DNA from: Theobroma cacao
Taxonomy: Eukaryota; Streptophyta; Magnoliopsida; Malvales; Malvaceae
Direction of reading: 5' to 3'
DNA length: 64,000 nucleotides
NCBI RefSeq assembly: GCF_000208745.1
Contig: NC_030855.1
Location: forward strand, 19,618,616 to 19,682,615
Shown: piece by piece, positions 12,034-23,900 of the stretch
How the letters are laid out: every line of letters begins with the position of its first letter
Numbering within the stretch: the first letter of the stretch is position 1
The notes under the pieces: generated by a model
Told to the model about the DNA's origin: nothing
Seen by the model: the letters and a program-made list of their open reading frames with translations, nothing else
The model's database searches: none
Program-made: the position numbers and the translations under genes

Positions 12034-14606
12034 ATCAACTGGGGGTTCTTGTTTCTTTTTGTTTTAGACGCATTTCCTTGCATTGACCAATTTGCATGTG
12101 GGCTTGAATGCCATCGGAGCAGTTCATCCGAGTTCAATTACCTGTTGCATGTATTCCTGAGCAATTTTCTTCGGCCGTAGTGGTTTCACTGTAAAACCAA
12201 ATTGATTTTTTTTGGGAATAAGAAAGATGGGATCATCAATGAGGAACTGAACTGCGAACTGGAATTTTGCCTTTTGCAGAGTGTAATAACCCCTTCCATA
12301 TAGTTAGTGTCTCCATTAAACAAGTTTAGGCATGCTATGCCATGAATTTTTCTAAGAATTTGGGTGATTCTAAGATCAACACATCTCACTTTCGAAGTGT
12401 CAATTTTGTGTTACTTAACAATAACTTTTGAGAAGGGGCAAAATGCCAAAATCAATTCAAGTTCAAACGTCTGTTCTCCATTACCCCATTTGTGGGATTT
12501 TTATGCTTTGTCATGTCTTGCAACCAATCCCATTTATTATTTTTTTTGAAAGGCAACCAGTCCCATTTATTATCTGTTATTAACTAAATATCTATTTAAA
12601 AGTTTCTTATGAAAAAAATTTGATGATTCAGATCATTAAAAATTCTTTTATTGTTTAACTTGTAGTAAAAAAGATATGTAAAAGATGTACTAGTACTGAC
12701 TTGATTTTTTTAGTATAAAAATATATTTGGTCATTAATCATTATATGTACCTTCTTCAACTCTTTCTCTTAATGACCATTGAAGTTTTTATCTTTTTAGA
12801 AGTAACCAAGGCAAAATAATTAGAATTTGAGGACTGAACTGCGCATTAGATAAAAATTGATAGACGATGTCTGATATTTTGCAACAATAGAAAAATGCTA
12901 AACGCATTCGCTTCACTTTGATGTGTGTATGTTGGTAGGCAATAAGTTAATCCCATTGCGTATTTGCTGTTATCAAGTTGGTTTCCTTAATTCGAAAAAT
13001 ACGTGATCAAGGACGGCTCCAGTATAGCCTCGCTTTATCATCAGACTAATATGAAACATCATTACTTTTCCAACAAGAACGTTTCTTTTTAAGAAAAAAT
13101 TTCTATGTCCCAAAAGAGAAAACAGAGGAAAAAAATAAACTATCCGAGTTATATTCAACAATGAAAGATTACAGTCTGGTAATCTACTGCATTAGAGTTT
13201 TTTTTTTTTTTTTCTATAATTGGGGGAGGGAGATTCGAGCTCTGCTTTTTAGACATGAGATAAATGCACCAACCAATGAACCAAATGCTCGAATGCATCT
13301 CCTGCATTAGAGTTGACACCTATGTCCTGAAATTACGAAGACAAAACCGTTTCCCTTTCTTCCTTCTCGGGATGCAAGAAGAAAGCAATAAACTGCTGCC
13401 CAACAGCTCCTCCAAACTTTTGTCAAGCACAACTAGACCTTCCATCATCCCACCTAAAGCTTTCATGAACCATAACAAACTAATTCAACATATAATCTAT
13501 CTTTTCAAATTAATAAGGGGATAAGAAGAAGGTGTTTCTGAAGCTGACAGATTTTTTCTGTTAAGCAACAACAAAAGAGGTAGAAGCGTGCAGATACAAG
13601 TATTGGGCAGCTCATGCTTCTCTGGCTGCACTCAGACACCATTACCATTACCACTAGCAATGCCAAAACAGCTACTAGCTTAGAGAATTACAAAATGCCA
13701 TCTACCTTGAATCTCTAATTGTTTGGTTTGCTTGCATTGGCTACAAATAACCAATTCTGGAAAATGATTATCAATGTTTATATATTACTACTATTCGATT
13801 TCCTCAATACAGTTCTATTACTAAATAGTTTTTCTGATTACTAGACTTCAAAACCTAAAACAAGCTAAGCTTGTGCAGTTCCTTTGTTTTATCAGTTCAT
13901 AAACTTTGCTAAGCGCTAACCTTAGTACCTACTTCCTGATCCTAGAAGTAGGGAAAGAGGAGGGACAGATGCATGGAAACAAGCTAGCATCAGAACATGA
14001 CAACAATCATCCAAGGTTGCATGTGCATCATTACATGTTGTCCTTATTACTATCATCTTTGCAATGAAGTAACAACGTAAAAAAATGCAATAAGAATCTC
14101 AAACAAAGTTCAACTAATTGTTGAATGTCGAACATGAACTTAACCCTTCCTTTCCACCCTCTCCTGATAAAGACGACACCAACTTAATCATCACCAAGTT
14201 ACTTCAAACATGTTTAAACATAGCTACCATGAATATGAAGACACCTGACAGAAAAAATACCACCGCATCTTCTCTTCCATACCATCACTATAACATTTTA
14301 CCAACAATACATAAAACTCCACTTGCAGTAAGAGAAGTATAATCACCAACTCATCCCAGGAACAGAGCATAAAAAAAAAAAAGGTAAAACATTTTTGATC
14401 GAATACCGATCTATTAATGGAGAAAAAAAGTTACAAAAATCATTAATCTTCGAGTACCATTATTCATCACATAAATTCACATATTACGTAAATCAAATTT
14501 CTGCAAAAACTAGTATCATTCTTTCCAAATTTAATCTACCACCATCAAAATTTTCGATTTAACCGAAATATCAACTCACTGAATATTCCTCCTTTTCTTT
14601 TTTCCT
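12034..14606. other. Intergenic DNA between convergent E2 and TIM23 genes
   Basis: The first few hundred bases are E2 3' UTR and downstream DNA. The unit 'gcaaccaatcccatttatta' occurs twice (about 12519 and 12554). At 13201-13300 a T-run is followed by 'agattcgagctctg', resembling a worn retroelement fragment. No gene recognised. The stretch before 14606 would be the TIM23 3' flank. Confidence 0.5.
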
Positions 14607-15170
14607 TCAAATAGGCACGTATCTCTTCAACACTTGCTTACCAGCAACCACCGCCCCTGCCGCCAACCCACCAAGCGCACCCGCCACCGCCGCCGACCTC
14701 ACCCCTCTCGCCGCCCGACAAACAGCTCCGGTCCCAAGCCCAGCGGCCACGCTACTCCAAACATCATCCCGATCAGTCGCCGCCACGATCCCACTCTCCA
14801 TCCCCGCATATATCAAGCCCACCACCCCGATCCGGTTTCCCCAAGACCGACCCGTATGACCCGTACTATTCAAGATCCGATTGATTTTGAGCTTCAAAGT
14901 ATCGCCTTGCTCGAAGTTCCTGAGAGCTGAGAAGAGCCCGACTGCTGCGCCGGATAGAGAGCCGCCTAAATAAGCGGAGCCGGTGTAAAAGGTTAGGTTT
15001 TCGCCCCAAGAGCGGCGTTGGTGGAGGGATTCTTCGGCAAAGAGGAACTCAGGGGAGGTTGGGAGCTTGTAAAGGTTAGTTATGGGCCCTTGAAGGTTTA
15101 GGTCTTGGTACGGGTTGTAAAGTCGAGTGTTTGGGTCGGTTTCAGGATCGGAACCATGATGATGAGCCAT
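14607..15170 (-). CDS. TIM23: TIM23-like mitochondrial inner-membrane translocase subunit
   Basis: Single uninterrupted exon, 187 aa, the usual length for plant TIM23 proteins, which are also intronless. TIM23 forms the channel of the presequence translocase in the inner membrane. The N-terminal part holds the plant signature [10 protein letters not shown] and [11 protein letters not shown] (residues about 16-45). Four hydrophobic segments follow from about residue 60. The Tim17/22/23 family region contains [19 protein letters not shown] and [20 protein letters not shown], and the protein ends KRYVPI as in Arabidopsis TIM23-1/2/3. The start at 15170 follows from the conserved N-terminus. It is divergent to the methyltransferase gene, with about 1 kb between them. 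Confidence 0.93.
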   Translation of the reverse strand: MAHHHGSDPETDPNTRLYNPYQDLNLQGPITNLYKLPTSPEFLFAEESLHQRRSWGENLTFYTGSAYLGGSLSGAAVGLFSALRNFEQGDTLKLKINRILNSTGHTGRSWGNRIGVVGLIYAGMESGIVAATDRDDVWSSVAAGLGTGAVCRAARGVRSAAVAGALGGLAAGAVVAGKQVLKRYVPI

Positions 15171-16195
15171 GGTGAGGGTGAGTTGCGTTGTTCGAGACTT
15201 CGAGCTAGGGTTTGGTCTATGGGAGAGAAAGGGTGGTTTTCTGTTTATTTTGCGGTGTTAGAAGGCGGAACAATGAGTCTGCGTTTAGGTTTTGTTGCTT
15301 TTATGTTTTCTTTTTCTTTTCGTTTATTAGTCGGCTGGACCGGGAAACCGGTTTAGCAGCCTCTGCCTTTTCAAAGAAGTTCCGTAAGAAAAATAAAGGG
15401 CAAGAAATCCTAATTTACCCAAAAAACATCCATATACTAATCTAATTTAATCTAAGTGTGTTTAGTAAATTATGGAGAATTCAAATTTTCACAAATTTAA
15501 TTTTTTTAATGTCTCTGATAATTTATTTCAAAAAAGTTACCTAATGAACTCAGTAAAAAAATATTAAAATTTCGTTTTATAAGATTGAAAAATTTTTAAT
15601 CTTTTTCTTTTATTTGAAAAATAAAAAATATTTATAAATATAAATTATTTTACAAGTAAACAGTAAAAATAGAACCAATAAACGTAAAGAGTAATATGTT
15701 TGAAAAAAATGTAACAAATTACATGAGTTAAAATTTTGAATAGAATAAAACTTTTAAGAAAGTTAAAATCATAAAAATTTATTTTGAAAATATTAAAAGA
15801 AATAAATATATAATTAAGCCCAATTACGATTAAAGATGCATGATTTTTATTTATCTAATCATATGTTACTCTCCAAATAAATTTAAAATTAAAATTATTT
15901 TCAAAGGTACTAGTACCATAGGGAAAGAGTCAAAAAATATACGCATATGAGTATTTGAGTCATTAATTGATGCATAATTTCTTATTTAAAGAGGAAGATT
16001 GGAATCTTTCCTTTCTCAATTATAAAAAAAAAAAAAGAAGTCAAGAAGTATACCCAAAAAACAAAATGAAAAATAAAATGAAAAATTGATTTAGTTACCA
16101 TTGCAAAGAGAAAAAAAAGAAGAAAAAATCAACATCAACCAAACGGGGCTTTAACTTAATATCAGCAAAGTAGAAGAAACAGCAGAACCGCGAGA
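15171..16195. promoter_or_regulatory. Divergent intergenic region between TIM23 and the methyltransferase
   Basis: About 1 kb between two divergently transcribed genes, very AT-rich from 15420 to 16000. It must contain both promoters. I could not single out a convincing TATA box or shared element. Short ORFs here are noise. Confidence 0.5.
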
Positions 16196-19175
16196 ATGCG
16201 GGAAATTACAGCTCTAGCACTAGCAGTCGGAATTGACCCCATCTATTCTCGCCTGAAGCCATCAATTTACTTAATCTCGACCGTCCATCAATGCCGCCGG
16301 CATTTTCGTCCGGCGGTCATCCAAGCTGGGCGCAGATATCCAAACTTGGATGATTACTACCAGAAAAACGCCCGCAAGTTCTGGGATAACTTTTACAAGC
16401 GCCATAAAAACACGGTCTTTGCTTCTCTTTTTTTCTTTTTTTGAAAAAAGAAATTGCAAAGTTTACTCTTTTGAGTTTTGGTGTATGTTTAAAAACGCTT
16501 TTTTTGAAGTTCTGTTTTGGGATAATTGTGCCATTTCTCTGGAGACATCTTGGACAGACATTTGTGGGCAATTTACTGAGAAAACTCTTTTTCTTTTGTG
16601 TGTGTGTGTGTGATTTGTTTCATTCCAAAAGGATCGAGCTTGTCAAGGACAAAGCATTTTACTTGGTTTTTGGGTTTTATTGTTATGTTGTTTTAGTTCT
16701 TTAAGGATAGGCATTACTTGGAGAAGGACTGGGGGCAATACTTATCTGATGATGCTCATTCCCCAAATGGCAAAGTTGTTTTAGAGGTACACTTTATGCT
16801 TCATTCATTCTAAATACTGTTGTATTACCTTGTCAATGATCCCTGTTTGTTCAAATTTAACAAGGTTTTTCATTTCTTCACCATGGTGCTTAATTTAAGC
16901 TTAGTTGCTGCTGTATGTAATTGAACTGACAATCTTCTTGTGACAGGTTGGTTGTGGAGCTGGCAATACCATCTTTCCACTTGTGGCAGCATATCCCAAA
17001 ATTTATGTGCATGCTTGTGATATCTCACCTCATGCGGTCGCGCTTGTTAAGGTTTTCAACCTTTGCTTACCATGAATATTTGGGACACAAAGTATCTTTT
17101 ATTCAGAAGTTCAAATGATCTATTTCGTGCTCTCATTGGATATTTATGGCATGGTAGACTTACATTTAGCTTGCATGTATGCTTATTATAAGATGTTCAT
17201 AAAACACTATTGGGTTTGGTAATTGTTAAATTTAGAATGATGCTCAGCATGCAAAGAGGTGTGCGTTGTTTCTCAGATGGTAAGGCAGGAATACTCATAC
17301 CTTCTACTTCTTTACTAAATGCAGTCACATGTGAAGTTTAAAGAAGATCGGGTAAATGCATTTGTCTATGATGTTACAGTTGACAATCTACTTGAAAGGA
17401 TTAATCCTTCTTCGGTTGATGTCATTACCTTGGTAAGTGTGGCAATCTCCAATTTGGAGGTTTCTGATCCTGCATCTGGTCACTAATGGGCTGTCAACTT
17501 TTTTCTGATTATTGAAAGGACGCTATTCATGTGCTTTGCTTGTTAAGTGCAATGCCTATATGAAAACTAACATGTTAAGCAGATTTTTATGCTGTCTGCA
17601 GTTTCTCCATATAAAATGGCCTTGATATTGCAGAACATTAGAAGAGTACTAAAGGTATACCTAAGATATTACTTATAGTGATTGTATGGATATATCCTTC
17701 ACTCTAAATGAAATGGGCCGCTTTGTCTGCCTGCAGCCAGATGGATATGTTCTCTTGCGAGATTATGCTGTTGGAGATTTTGCTCAAGTAAGTTGTGTAA
17801 TCAGACATCTACTCCTCTTCAGTCTCATATGTCAGAGTTGTTGATGCAAGCAGATTGTATCATATAGTTCTTTCATTCTTACCTTGTGTGCCACGTAACA
17901 TGTTTCTTCTGGATTGCTTGAAGAGGAGCTTTCTTGAGATGATTAATTTCCTTTCCATTCAAGCTACACATGGTACTCGTTATAAACGAAATAGCAGATC
18001 ATAATCTGTTGTCCCCTGTTTTACTTGGCTGGAACCTTTATCGTGTTCAGGGCTATGCATGGTTGTTTTATTCTTTTGAAACCTTTTTCTTCATTCAAGA
18101 GAGTAATTTAATTAAGAAAGTATGCATCTTTCTTCTGTTGTTGCATGCTTTCAACTTATAAGGTGAAGCTAGAAAACAAGAATCAGATGATAAGCGAGGG
18201 CTTTTATGTACGAGGTGATGGAACTGTAAGTATGTTGTCACTACAGATTTTAGTTCTTTTTCATAAGCAAAACTCATCTTATTGCCTGATTCCCTATGGT
18301 TGTTAAATTCTCCTCTCCAGTGTTCATTTTACTTCTCTGAAGATTTCTTGTCAACCTTATTTTTGCAAGCTGGCTTCAACACTGTAGATATGAGTACATA
18401 CAACAAGCAAATCAAGAATCATCACAGGAATATAAATATGGATCGGTATGCTTAGTAGTTGATTATTGCTTAATACTTAAAGTGATCTGTTCTTATTCTT
18501 CTTGTTATCTATAAATATTTTTCTAAGCCATAAGTAAGCAAGATGTCATCAATGTTTTTTTCATTGATGGAGACAGTTGCATTCTGATTATTTCTTTTGC
18601 CAAGATGTTCCCATGTCTTCAGTACTATAGTGCACTTTTGGCTTAGAGATAACAGATGAGTATATGCTTGCATGTGTTCATGACCACCTGTGAACTTACT
18701 AATGTGTAGCTAATGCTTTGAATCAGATCTGCACCTCTCAATATCATGACTATGATAATGCATGCTACCATTGTCAGCTGTTGACTTTGTGCTCCGACTC
18801 TGTGTTTTCTTAATTGAAAGAATGTTTTTTTTTTTTTTAAATTAATTGAATGAATGTTGCTGGTAAGGTAGAAGAGAACAGCAAAGATTGCTGGAGGTGT
18901 CATCAAGTAGCAAAGGAAAATTATTGACAGGATAAGATGAAAGAAAATGCATTATGGAGAGTTGACATAAATTACTTGATTTATGAACCAAATTTCTAAT
19001 CCTTTCTGTTTTGGGAAAAAATAGAACTTGCTATACTCCAAGGAAAGGAGGCAAACTAGTTTCATTTCTTTCTCTATGCTGTTCTCTTTTGCTGGCGTTT
19101 TCAGTTTCTTCTATTCTAATTGTGATCTTCATTGCCAGGCATTGGATACGAGCTGTTTTTAACAACTCGGGTTGA
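16196..19175 (+). CDS. METTL2/METTL8-type tRNA N3-methylcytidine methyltransferase
   Basis: SAM-dependent methyltransferase of the family that makes m3C32 in tRNAs. Nine exons: 16196-16414, 16697-16786, 16947-17051, 17325-17432, 17583-17654, 17737-17787, 18163-18225, 18321-18445, 19139-19175; 870 nt in frame, 289 aa. Family marks in order: KFWDNFYKRHKN, FFKDRHYLEKDWGQY, the SAM-binding loop EVGCGAGNTIFPL (glycines 105, 107, 109), ACDISPHAV, IFMLSAVSP, PDGYVLLRDYAVGD, FYVRGDGT, and the C-terminal RHWIRAVFNN. The first 48 residues precede the conserved part, are rich in Arg, Ser and Ala and nearly free of acidic residues, so they could be an organelle presequence. The last intron is about 700 bases. 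Confidence 0.88.
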
Positions 19176-20953
19176 TATATTGTCCAGATTTAGCTCAAAT
19201 TCTGCAACCCAGATGACAGTCTTATAATTCATATGTGGAATGCTCAGTAATTAGCCAGGTATGAGTGTTTTGTGTCGGGTACGTATTCCCAACATCTGTT
19301 CACTACAAATGTATGATAACTGAATCTTGACCCTCCATGATGTGAGGATCTACGTGGGACCTATATGAGAACTGCATTGACCCCATATTCATGGATGGAA
19401 AAGATGTAAATATATCCAATCAATTGTGATGCGTTTTTCCCTTGTTGCTGTTGTCTGTTGATATTCAACTCTGCATTCAACAATTGTTCTTCCCTCCTCT
19501 CACCCAAACTAAAAAAATCTTTCCTCTTGGCTATTATTGAATACAATACTAGATTACATGGTGCCTAATGTCTCTTCAAATAAAGAGATCCCTTTTGAAA
19601 TCCCAAGAAGTGGCATTATAGGATTAGTTCTTTTGCCCCCTCAATAATTGCTCTGTCTTCTGCTATGTGACTGCCATATAATGTTGATTTTTCCAATTGA
19701 CATTTTACTGAGAAACAAATTATTGATTTTTCCAATTGAAATTTTGCAAAGTCTGCATTAGATCCGAACCTAGCGAGATATAAATTCTGCAACTGACAAT
19801 TATTAGGTTCTGGATCCAATGCAGACTTTGCAAAATTTAACGATACTAATCATAATCCGCACTATGGTAATGTTTCCTACTTTAATGATTGTCTTCTCAA
19901 CATAACTTATTTTCTTGAGATCATTTTATTTGCCCTTGTTCTATTCCTGGTGAAACCACATTCCATGAAGCAAATGCCGGAAAAAAAAGTTATTACTATT
20001 TATGGATCAACCATGAAAAAGTTTGAAACTCTAGGGTACATGTAAAGTCCACCATCTGTTCAGACAATCAGCTGGAAAAAACTGGGTAGGTTTCTATCAA
20101 AAAAATCATCTCCTTGAAGCCTCAGAGGTGGATCTTCCGTATTGGAAAGAAAAGGAGATTTAGAATTATGAACAACAGCTGCTCCACAGGATAATTTCAG
20201 CTACAATGAGTCCAGAAATCCAGGTCCGTTTAGACAGGATCAGGCACTGTAACAATTTTATCTACTTTTTATGATGAAAATGACTTGACGCTTCTCGGCT
20301 GAGGAGGAGCTCCGGAACAACTTACCAATGACCAACAGCCTACTTCTCCAGGCTTCTTGTTCCACTTTCCTGCCGCTCTTGCGTTAGGTGGAAGACAGCC
20401 GGCCTTCCATGTTTTGGTCATAGACTTCAAGCGTTGCCACCCGCTTCTTACAGTGATCTACGTTTGAATTTCCATTTCCACGTTAGGATTGTTTGTCATT
20501 CCTTCCTGATTATACATAATACCAAACATACAATTGAAATGTATTTCAAGAAGATTTTGAGGATTTTCCAAGGTTTAGTTGGGAACTATTTGGTGAATCG
20601 TTCAATCAAATGGCCATTCAATCAATCAATTCCCTAATTGTTCAAAAGCTCTGACTAGTTTTATACAGGTGAACCTGTTGTATATCAGCTTGTTCATAAC
20701 CAAGTCTGCTTTAAAACCTAATCAATCAGGTTCATGTTGCCCATCCATATTGCCAAGAGTTTAAAAGCATTGCCAGAAAAATTAGGAGGGAATGTAAAAT
20801 GCGGTAGCCTTTCTGCTCATTTAGGGTCTTAAAATTGTTCTTAGACTGCGCATATCTTTAATCTCATTCTTTATCAATTGATTATATGCAGTCTGCAACA
20901 TGGAAGTCATTAAGTGATAGCAAGAATTATTATTAAAGTGACAGCAGTGGTGG
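19176..20953. other. Intergenic DNA with a strong hairpin
   Basis: Holds the 3' flank of the methyltransferase gene, a near-perfect inverted repeat at 19739-19838 (separate entry), and a GC-richer patch at about 20285-20420 in which I recognise no protein. Otherwise AT-rich. The 3' UTR of the kinase gene would occupy the right end. Confidence 0.5.
19739..19838. repeat. Near-perfect inverted repeat (hairpin), about 33-bp stem
   Basis: Left arm 19739-19772 and right arm 19804-19838 are reverse complements apart from one substitution and one extra base, around a 31-base loop. A transcript would fold into a stem of about 33 pairs. Just upstream the unit ttgatttttccaattga occurs twice (about 19685 and 19723). 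Either a foldback element or a small-RNA precursor. The sequence alone does not decide. Confidence 0.8.
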
Positions 20954-23900
20954 TCAATTAGTCTTCATGCAGTAACTAACCTGACTTTCTTGTGACCGAA
21001 TTTGTGGAACTGACTTATAAGGGCGAGGTGCATAAACAAGTTTCTCACTGTTGTTGGCTTCATAGTCCAACCCAAGATCCCTTAGGCGGTTCAGCTCTGG
21101 CAACACAACTGAAGCAAGGTCCGGCCGATCCCTTTTCCTCAGCTCACAGCACTGTAAAGCGAGTTTTGCTAATGATAAAACCTCTTCAACAGGCCAATCT
21201 GGTACTGTTGGATCAAGTATTTCTGAAAAGGTTCCTTTCTCAATTGCCACCTGAACCTGGGTGGTCAGCCCCACAGGTGGCCTTGACGTTATCAGCTGTA
21301 ATAGAACCACACCAAATGAATATAAATCTGATTTTACACCTAGCATTCCTGTTTGCTGATACTCTGGATCAATGTAACAAAATGTTCCCCGAGCTGCTGT
21401 TAAACGATAATCAGTGGCATTATCTGCAAAAGATTGCGGAACTAGTCTGGCCAAACCAACATCACTAATCTTACTGACGTAATTCCGGTCTAATAGAATG
21501 TTTGCAGGCTTGAGGTCACGATGTACCAGTGGCTCCGGCTTTGTTTGGTGAAGGAAAAGGAGGCCCGTGGCAATTTCAGCAGCTATTCTAAAGCGGGTTT
21601 TCCAAGGGATTGAGGGAGTGTTGTCTTTCCGGAAGAGCCGGTCTTCTAAACTGCCATTTTCCATGTATTCGTAAACCAGACATCCATACTCGGGGCAGGC
21701 ACCTATGAGCAGAACCATGTGTGGATGTCTCATGCAGCTTAGAACCTCAACCTACATTACAAATTTACTTTATTGAAATCAAAGGAAAAAGGGACAGATA
21801 TATTTTGCCACTAAATACTTAAAAAAAAAAAAGCATCATACTCCTTATCGTCTCCTTTATTTGGCTAGAGAAATTGCCTGGATGATGATTTGTTGACATC
21901 ATATCTGTTGGTTTTGTAGGTTGGAGGGTTTTGTAATAGCATGGCAAGTAGTCAATGAAATTTAGAGTTTACTGATTTATATAAGCCATTTACCCTCTTA
22001 AATCATATGACTATATATATCAAAACAAGTTATACAATGAGCACTCCTATATGTTCAAATCAAATTAACATCAGAATTACCTCTTGTTGGAATTGCTTCT
22101 GTCCTTGTGATATACCTGGCCTTAAGACCTTGATGGCAACAGCAGTATGATCGAGGGTGGCTCTGAAAACAGGTCCATATCCTCCTTCACCAATCTTATG
22201 CGAGCTTGCAAAGTAACCTGTTGCAGCTTCAATCTCATCAATAGTGTATTTTCTGTACACAGCTTTGTTGTTAGCCAACTGATCTAATGCTCTCTTTTTC
22301 GCTTCTGCCTCACGAATGGCCTTCAGTTCTGCAAGTTTTCTCTTCTGCGCCTCCATATCTGCTAAAAGTTGTGCCATCTGTGCTGCTTCCATGGCAGCCT
22401 TAGTTTTTTGCCTTTCTGCCTCTGCCACAGCCATTGCTGCTTCTTCAGCAAGCCTGGCTTCCTCTAACTTGCGCTCTTCTGCTGCTTTCCATTCCTGAAG
22501 CATCCTTGCCTATGAACAAAAAAGGTTCAGTTGCCAAGACAAATGATATATTGCAAGATTACTTTGATAAGGTCACAATGATCATCACCATCAGATCTTA
22601 CTTTTTCTTTTGCTGCAACAGTTTCTTTGCAAACCGAGTTAAACATTTCCATGGACTTCTTCAATTCTTGTCGAAGTCTCCTCATCTCAGTCTCCAAGCC
22701 TCGCTGTGTAACTCATGCAAAGGATGGAAATATGTCTCAATACTATGGTCTTACACTTCTAAAATAACGAATTCTAAGAATATTTAGGTCAAAGGCAGAC
22801 GTAGACATGTTGAACTGATGCACTTTGAAGACATAACACCGGAAAAGAGAAGCAATCAGTCACTGGATTCATGATAATCAGGCAGTCATACTTTTACATA
22901 TTTGTAATGTAATGCAATCTTGAATTTTGGCCATTTCAGACAACAGAAGAGCACTTCTGAGTGAATATTTGGAAATAAGTCTTAGCAAATTGAAGGCAAC
23001 CAATAATAGATGAGTAGGCTTTCAGGACTCCCTTACTTCGGAGTGTAAACCTCTTTCAGAAAGTTAGCAGCCATTAAAAATGCTGTTACATCCACTAGAA
23101 ACAAATCAAAAGAAGATGTAAATTTGATATTGTTATCATATTGTTGTATCATAACTTGCACCAATCAATTATGTGAAGAAGTCATTACATATTTTTATGT
23201 TTGACCTCCAAAAACTGTAATATCCCAACAGTTAAAAGGAACACATCGGCAATGACTAACAACAGAACAGGTTCAACAATACATTGCTTCATTAGAGCAT
23301 CCTTCTTTCCCCTTTCACCTATCGAGTTAAATATTTGGCTATGATATGTCAATAATCAATGTGATGACCAAAATACTAGTGCTACAGCATTAATTCTAAC
23401 ATGCACAGATGCAGCAATTGTGGACTAGGATAACGAGCAAACATTATTCCCCTATGAATTTAGTGCAACATACTCACTGGGGTCAGGGAATTGAGAGAAT
23501 TGAAGTCCTCAGCTGTACACTCTGAATTGCTGCCAGACATGTCAGTTGATCGGAAACTAGGTGGCCCTGAAAAATTACTGTTCTCTGATATGGAAATTCT
23601 ATTAGGGGATTCAGGTGTTTGACTTCCCGTTGAAGGTGTAGATGATTTAACTCCATTGTTTGTCTTCAACTTGTCACGTGGTGTCAATTTAAAGGAGTCA
23701 CTGATTCTATCAGAGGTTATTCTGTATTTGCTGCCTTCACGGCTTGAAACAGTTCTGTTTAAGCAAGTATGAGTCAGTGGCCGTGAGACATGAGACATGC
23801 AAATTGTCCACATCATTGCTTGTCACAGAGTAAGTATATATTTGTAGAATTTTAATTCCACAGGCTGAGATCCCAAACCGGGAATCTCATCCCAGGAAAT

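Noticed and set aside
13220..13305. tRNA- or SINE-like 'agattcgagctctg' segment
   Set aside because: No cloverleaf or internal promoter boxes could be built; at most a worn repeat fragment.
14634..14930. Plus-strand Arg/Pro/His-rich ORF of 98 aa
   Set aside because: Antisense to TIM23 in GC-rich codons.
20285..20420. GC-richer patch, possible exon
   Set aside because: Short frames only, no recognisable protein and no paired splice sites with a neighbour.
20992..21468. Plus-strand ORF of 158 aa
   Set aside because: Shadow of the kinase exon on the other strand, which has clear kinase motifs.
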